Assembly (NCBI GenBank): GCA_003167015.1
Contig: PMUF01000510.1
Location: 1 to 27,399 of the forward strand
Origin: Chitinophagaceae bacterium
GTDB taxonomy: Bacteria > Bacteroidota > Bacteroidia > Chitinophagales > Chitinophagaceae
Reading direction: 5' to 3'
DNA: 27,399 bases
Both the position numbers and the translations under genes were made by a program. Shown one piece after another: positions 24,478-27,399 of this stretch (position 1 is its first letter; every line of letters starts with the position of its first letter). The notes below the pieces were generated by a model. It ran no database searches. It saw only the letters and a program-made list of their open reading frames with translations, and was not told the DNA's origin.

Positions 24478-24565
24478 GTTTAGGATGGCACGATCATAGC
24501 CAATACGACACATCCCGTGCGATGCAAATTTTTTTTTCACTTTAACAGGGCCTCCATATCCATTT

Positions 24566-25141
24566 CTATAATTTTGATTTTAGCCTGCTCAGCCCTTCCT
24601 GAGTAATATTCAAATAATTAGCCACTAGCCTGTTGGGCAGGCGTTTTATTATTTCAGGATTTTCTTTAAGCAATAACAAATAACGTTCGGTAGCATCGTT
24701 GGTGATAAAGCTCATTAGTCTGTTGGTGTTTACCACGTACGCATATTCAAGCTGACGGCGATAAAACTTTTCCCAGGCGGGCAGGGTGTCAACCAGGTGA
24801 TAAAAATCTTTTCTGTCCATATATAAAAGCTCGCTGTCCATTACGGCTTCAATAAATTCATTTGAAGGGTTTTCGGTAATGAACGATACCATGGACGCGG
24901 AAGTGTCATTTTCGAATATGATTCGGCGGGTAACTTCGGTACCAACGTCCTTTATAAAATAAATGCGCAGGCACCCTTTCACTACAAAATACATCTTATT
25001 TGATAAGCCGCCTTCGTGCAATAAAATTTCTTTCTTTTTGACGGCTCGATGATTAAAATGGGAAAGGACATGCTGCAACTCTTCACCGCTCATTTTAACT
25101 TTTTTCAGAATATATTTGGCTAACGCGTCTTTCATCGACAT
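24566..25141 (-). CDS. Crp/Fnr family transcriptional regulator
   Basis: The protein has 191 residues. The N-terminal cyclic-nucleotide-binding-type beta-barrel (about 15-120) reads VKKKEILLHEGGLSNKMYFVVKGCLRIYFIKDVGTEVTRRIIFENDTSASMVSFITENPSNEFIEAV. The RxS phosphate-binding signature of true cAMP binders is not evident, as usual for the Bacteroidota subgroup. A dimer helix follows, and the C-terminal helix-turn-helix ends LPNRLVANYLNITQEGLSRLKSKL. The length is typical for this short subgroup, so it is not truncated. It is 31 bp downstream of the MFS exporter gene on the same strand, likely one operon, with the regulator possibly controlling the exporter. Start MSM: ATG 25141 or 25135. Codon use is AT-rich, unlike the genes before 24.2 kb. 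Confidence 0.92.
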   Translation of the reverse strand: MSMKDALAKYILKKVKMSGEELQHVLSHFNHRAVKKKEILLHEGGLSNKMYFVVKGCLRIYFIKDVGTEVTRRIIFENDTSASMVSFITENPSNEFIEAVMDSELLYMDRKDFYHLVDTLPAWEKFYRRQLEYAYVVNTNRLMSFITNDATERYLLLLKENPEIIKRLPNRLVANYLNITQEGLSRLKSKL

Positions 25142-25172
25142 TCAATTTAAAGGAGTTCATCAATTATTAAAG

Positions 25173-26618
25173 CTATACATTTTGTTTAACCGATTTTGGA
25201 TAGATCAGCAATGCTGAAAGCAAGGCTATAAAGGCGTTTATTAAAAATACTTTATCAAAGCCATAAGTTATTGATTGGCGCGAACTATTAATCTGTGAAA
25301 TATTTGACACGCCGGACAAAACGGCGAAGATAACGCCCATTACGGTTGTCCCGGTTATTTGACCTAAAATCCGTGATAGCGATAAGAAACTACTTAACAG
25401 ACCCCGCTGATCCGCCTGGGCTATTTCCATTACAACGGTATTGTTTGGGGTTTTAAAAAAATTTAAACCCAGTGCAATGATCCCGATTCTCCAAAGATAT
25501 CCCGCGATATTGGCCGTTGGCGTAATAGTGCTCATGCAAAAACAACCTATTGCTATCGCAATTACGGCATAAAACATTACGTTTTTTGCGCCGTATTTAT
25601 CTGCAATTTTGCCGGCATAGATACTAAGTGCAACAGTCAGCAAGGGTCCGAAGGACATAATAAGCCCAACCTGTACCAAGCTGTAATTAGCCCCTTTGGA
25701 AAGATAAAACGGCGGTAATATTACAGTAGTGATGATTACCGTATAAACAAGCACCGTGGCAATCAGATTTTTACTGATAAGCTTGTTTTTAAAAATGGCG
25801 ATATTGATTAATGGATGTTTTTTTCTTTTCTCTAACTGAATAAATGCAAATAAACCGATAATGGAACCCATCAGTAAAGTTAAAGTATAGGGATTGTTTA
25901 CTCCACGTTTTTCGATCATCGTCATCGCGATGCAGTAAGCCGAAAGGGTGATAGCCAATAAAATTATCCCAGCCCAGTCGATAGCTATAGTTTTTTTACT
26001 GGTAGAAGAGCTTACGTATTTATATCCCAATCCAAAGGCTATTATTCCAAAAGGAATGTTTACCAAAAACATGGATTGCCATCCGAAGGCTGAAAGCAGC
26101 AGGCCGCCAATGGTTGGCCCACTTGCAATACCAAGAGCTGTTATAGTTGATAAGACACCCATTACCCTGCCTAAACGGTTTTTAGGCGTCATCTCAGTTG
26201 CAATAGCCATACTTAAGGCCAGTATTAATGCCGCCCCCAAACCCTGCAAACCGCGAAATAAGATAAATAACGTTGCGCTATCAGCTTCACCGCAAAACAA
26301 GGATGCTATTGTAAAAATTGCAATGCCCGCCAGGTACAATTTCCTTTTACCAACAAGGTCGCCAAGACGCCCTGCAGTCGTTATTGAAGCAGTAAGCACC
26401 AGCAAGTAAACGAGCACAAACCATTGCGCCGAGGCAAAAGTTGTTTTAAAGCTTTTGATCATTGTCGGCAGTCCTAAGCTCACAATACTTGTGTCGAGGT
26501 TCATCATAAACAGGCTTATGGAAATACCGGCGATAGCAAATTTCAATTTGGGGATGGCTTCGGTGGAAGTCCCCGCAATATTTTTTATACGTAAACTTTC
26601 TACTATTTCTGTTTTCAT
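25173..26618 (-). CDS. MFS drug exporter, DHA2 (14-helix EmrB/QacA) type
   Basis: This is a 481-residue inner-membrane multidrug:H+ antiporter. Visible: motif D1-like LDTSIVSLGLP (41-51), motif A GRLGDLVGKRK (83-93), the R-rich helix 4 FRGLQGLGAALILALSMA, and motif C region ALGIASGPTIGGLL. Central helices give the 14-segment layout and a second-half loop IADKYGAKN. Such proteins expel lipophilic drugs or dyes; the spectrum is unknown. It is followed by the Crp/Fnr gene 31 bp later. A strong hairpin terminator (26673-26697) insulates it from upstream transcription, so its promoter must lie in 26619-26672; CAATTTTG just before the ATG is one base from the -7 consensus. Markedly AT-rich codons suggest separate acquisition. 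Confidence 0.93.
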   Translation of the reverse strand: MKTEIVESLRIKNIAGTSTEAIPKLKFAIAGISISLFMMNLDTSIVSLGLPTMIKSFKTTFASAQWFVLVYLLVLTASITTAGRLGDLVGKRKLYLAGIAIFTIASLFCGEADSATLFILFRGLQGLGAALILALSMAIATEMTPKNRLGRVMGVLSTITALGIASGPTIGGLLLSAFGWQSMFLVNIPFGIIAFGLGYKYVSSSTSKKTIAIDWAGIILLAITLSAYCIAMTMIEKRGVNNPYTLTLLMGSIIGLFAFIQLEKRKKHPLINIAIFKNKLISKNLIATVLVYTVIITTVILPPFYLSKGANYSLVQVGLIMSFGPLLTVALSIYAGKIADKYGAKNVMFYAVIAIAIGCFCMSTITPTANIAGYLWRIGIIALGLNFFKTPNNTVVMEIAQADQRGLLSSFLSLSRILGQITGTTVMGVIFAVLSGVSNISQINSSRQSITYGFDKVFLINAFIALLSALLIYPKSVKQNV

Positions 26619-26672
26619 ACTGCAAAATTGAAAAGCAGAAAATGAAGAAGCATTGATGTAGGTTAAAAAAGC

Positions 26673-26697
26673 AAAACCTCCGCATTGCGGAGGTTTT
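26673..26697. terminator. Strong bidirectional hairpin terminator
   Basis: AAAACCTCCGC and GCGGAGGTTTT form perfect 11-bp arms around a 3-base loop (ATT), with T-rich tails on both strands (TTTTATT on plus; TTTTGCTTTTTT on minus). On the minus strand it would end transcripts coming from the protease side before the exporter operon. Confidence 0.85.
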
Positions 26698-27141
26698 ATT
26701 AGCTTATAGCTTTAGACTCAAGTCGGGAAGACAGTACGCACCGTTTAACGGTATGCTGCTGTAATTCAATATATTAATGTCATCGGAAAATGTAACTCAC
26801 CTAATCACTCACATGCACCGATAGACCTAAAAGAGCTATTTTAAAGGATCACAACTTGCGTAGTGAATCAATTCACCACAAAGATAACTAATTTATTAAA
26901 TGGCAAACAAAAAATGCCGGTTGAACGCACCGCTATGGATTCGAAAATTTGATGAATCGCGATCCTATCCCCTTCGTTGGATAAAGAGGAGTACCAGACC
27001 TTAAAAAATGAAATTGATGAAAAGGGATACGAAAACCTTTTGGTGGAATCTGAATCGCTCAGATGGCTGAATCCAAAAAGTAAGACAAACTGATAAATGA
27101 AATGACCGTGGAAGTCATTCTCCTTCCTTATGGAAATGCTT
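26698..27141. other. Gene-poor AT-rich stretch
   Basis: No intact gene is convincing here. The plus strand holds fragments that look like a decayed small ORF (26914-27093). The long minus-strand frame across the same bases has no recognisable features and looks like a shadow. No RNA gene or further terminator was seen. Confidence 0.5.
26914..27093 (+). pseudogene. Possible decayed small ORF
   Basis: The frame from ATG 26914 reads MPVERTAMDSKI and then meets two tandem TGA codons at 26950-26955. It continues in the same frame to 27093 as a protein-like LDKEEYQTLKNEIDEKGYENLL...SLRWLNPKSKTN. A second frame over 26952-26984 gives MNRDPIPFV, which joins naturally to DKEEYQTLKNEIDEKGY after a one-base shift. 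The combined string has the flavour of a ParB-like N-terminal motif (IPxLxxEEYxxLKxxI..xGY). This is weak: composition-driven resemblance cannot be ruled out, and no intact version is visible. Confidence 0.25.
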
Positions 27142-27399
27142 TCACTTAACAGGGACTGCTCTTCCTCCAATAATTTCAAGAGCGTATTTCAAATAAATTC
27201 CGCCACCACCATATTCAAAAGGGCTATACCCAATTGGCGGTCCTTCTGCGTTTATTGCAATTAGTTTCAATACGCCTGCCTGTTCGTCCGTAATAAAGAT
27301 TGGCGATCCGGACATACCATGCTCGGTTTGCGTGTCATAGAATAAATAAGGACTTATTCCGCCGGGCGGCATAATTGAATTTGCTGTAAATACCCTGCC
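27142..27399 (-). CDS. Trypsin/V8-like serine protease, C-terminal part (5' partial)
   Basis: The frame is open from the window edge to TGA at 27144-27142, giving 85 visible residues. YDTQTEHGMSGSPIFIT is the catalytic-serine loop of chymotrypsin-fold peptidases (GxSGSP, as in V8-type glutamyl endopeptidases and related trypsin-like enzymes), preceded by the typical short D-T strand. AGVLKLIAINAEG and GGGIYLKYALEII complete the C-terminal beta-strand and helix. The His and Asp of the triad would lie beyond the window. An ATG at 27372 is internal to the domain and is not the start. Secretion cannot be judged from this part. The gene ends about 445 bp before the terminator at 26673-26697. Confidence 0.75.
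   Translation of the reverse strand, partial: GRVFTANSIMPPGGISPYLFYDTQTEHGMSGSPIFITDEQAGVLKLIAINAEGPPIGYSPFEYGGGGIYLKYALEIIGGRAVPVK

Larger units (their letters stand above)
24197..24565. other. 369-bp intergenic region with promoter and phased palindromes
   Basis: No gene seen. The AT-rich stretch lies upstream of the 24142 gene (minus) and downstream of the Crp gene's stop (also minus). It contains the promoter candidate at 24396-24429 and the palindromes at 24442-24477. Just outside, 24187-24203 has a short CCGACG/CGTCGG hairpin within the leader. No terminator hairpin is visible after the Crp gene. Confidence 0.6.

Noticed and set aside
26868..27179. Minus-strand open frame of about 103 codons in the gene-poor stretch
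   Set aside because: It overlaps the protease 3' end in another frame, is rich in Phe/Ser from AT-rich DNA, and shows no motif.
1..27399. tRNA, rRNA, CRISPR arrays, insertion sequences and attachment sites
   Set aside because: None seen: no cloverleaf-type sequence, no regularly spaced short repeats beyond the two-copy palindromes at 24442, and no transposase or integrase motifs in the intact genes.

Overview
The window looks like a chromosomal stretch from a Bacteroidota species, most likely of the Chitinophagaceae type. The evidence is: C-terminal type IX secretion (T9SS) sorting domains on three large secreted proteins; -7 promoter boxes matching the Bacteroidota TAnnTTTG consensus; weak or absent Shine-Dalgarno sites; and families typical of the phylum (DUF3108, DUF4833, a propeller/Y_Y_Y sensor kinase). 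Assignments come from reading the sequence and recalled family motifs. No database search was run.

Layout. At 1-1884, the 3' part of an unidentified conserved gene converges on a DUF3108 exported protein. At 2009-7438 lies a metabolic/regulatory block: an SDR oxidoreductase whose promoter is bracketed by two palindromes, a TetR repressor, a converging MHS-type MFS transporter, and then a tight operon running the other way (a double NTF2/SnoaL-like protein, an SDR relative lacking the YxxxK catalytic pair, and a SAM methyltransferase whose start appears shifted by one base). At 7452-8784 two small exported proteins converge. At 8874-14780 a minus-strand run holds a secreted lectin/arabinofuranosidase-like T9SS protein, a propeller sensor histidine kinase and its NarL-type response regulator. 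At 14908-18564 are a nucleotide pyrophosphatase/phosphodiesterase-like enzyme, an AraC regulator and a class A flavin monooxygenase.

At 18561-24142 are two very large paralogous T9SS proteins. Between them they carry three copies of an alpha/beta-hydrolase-like domain, and only one copy keeps a Ser/Asp/His set. One protein also carries RCC1-like repeats. Their last ~310 bp are nearly identical at DNA level. From about 24.4 kb to the end the composition becomes clearly AT-richer: a DHA2-type drug exporter with a Crp/Fnr regulator, a strong hairpin terminator, a gene-poor stretch with a possible decayed small ORF, and the 3' end of a V8/trypsin-like serine protease that runs off the window.

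Working together: the TetR protein plausibly represses the neighbouring SDR through the two palindromes. AraC probably controls the adjacent monooxygenase. The kinase and response regulator form a two-component pair that may control nearby secreted proteins. The most unusual material is the hydrolase-like domain family with selective loss of catalytic residues, the pseudo-SDR/methyltransferase operon with its frame break, and a pair of 20-bp-phased ATAACacgGTTAT palindromes upstream of a good promoter candidate for the 24142 gene.
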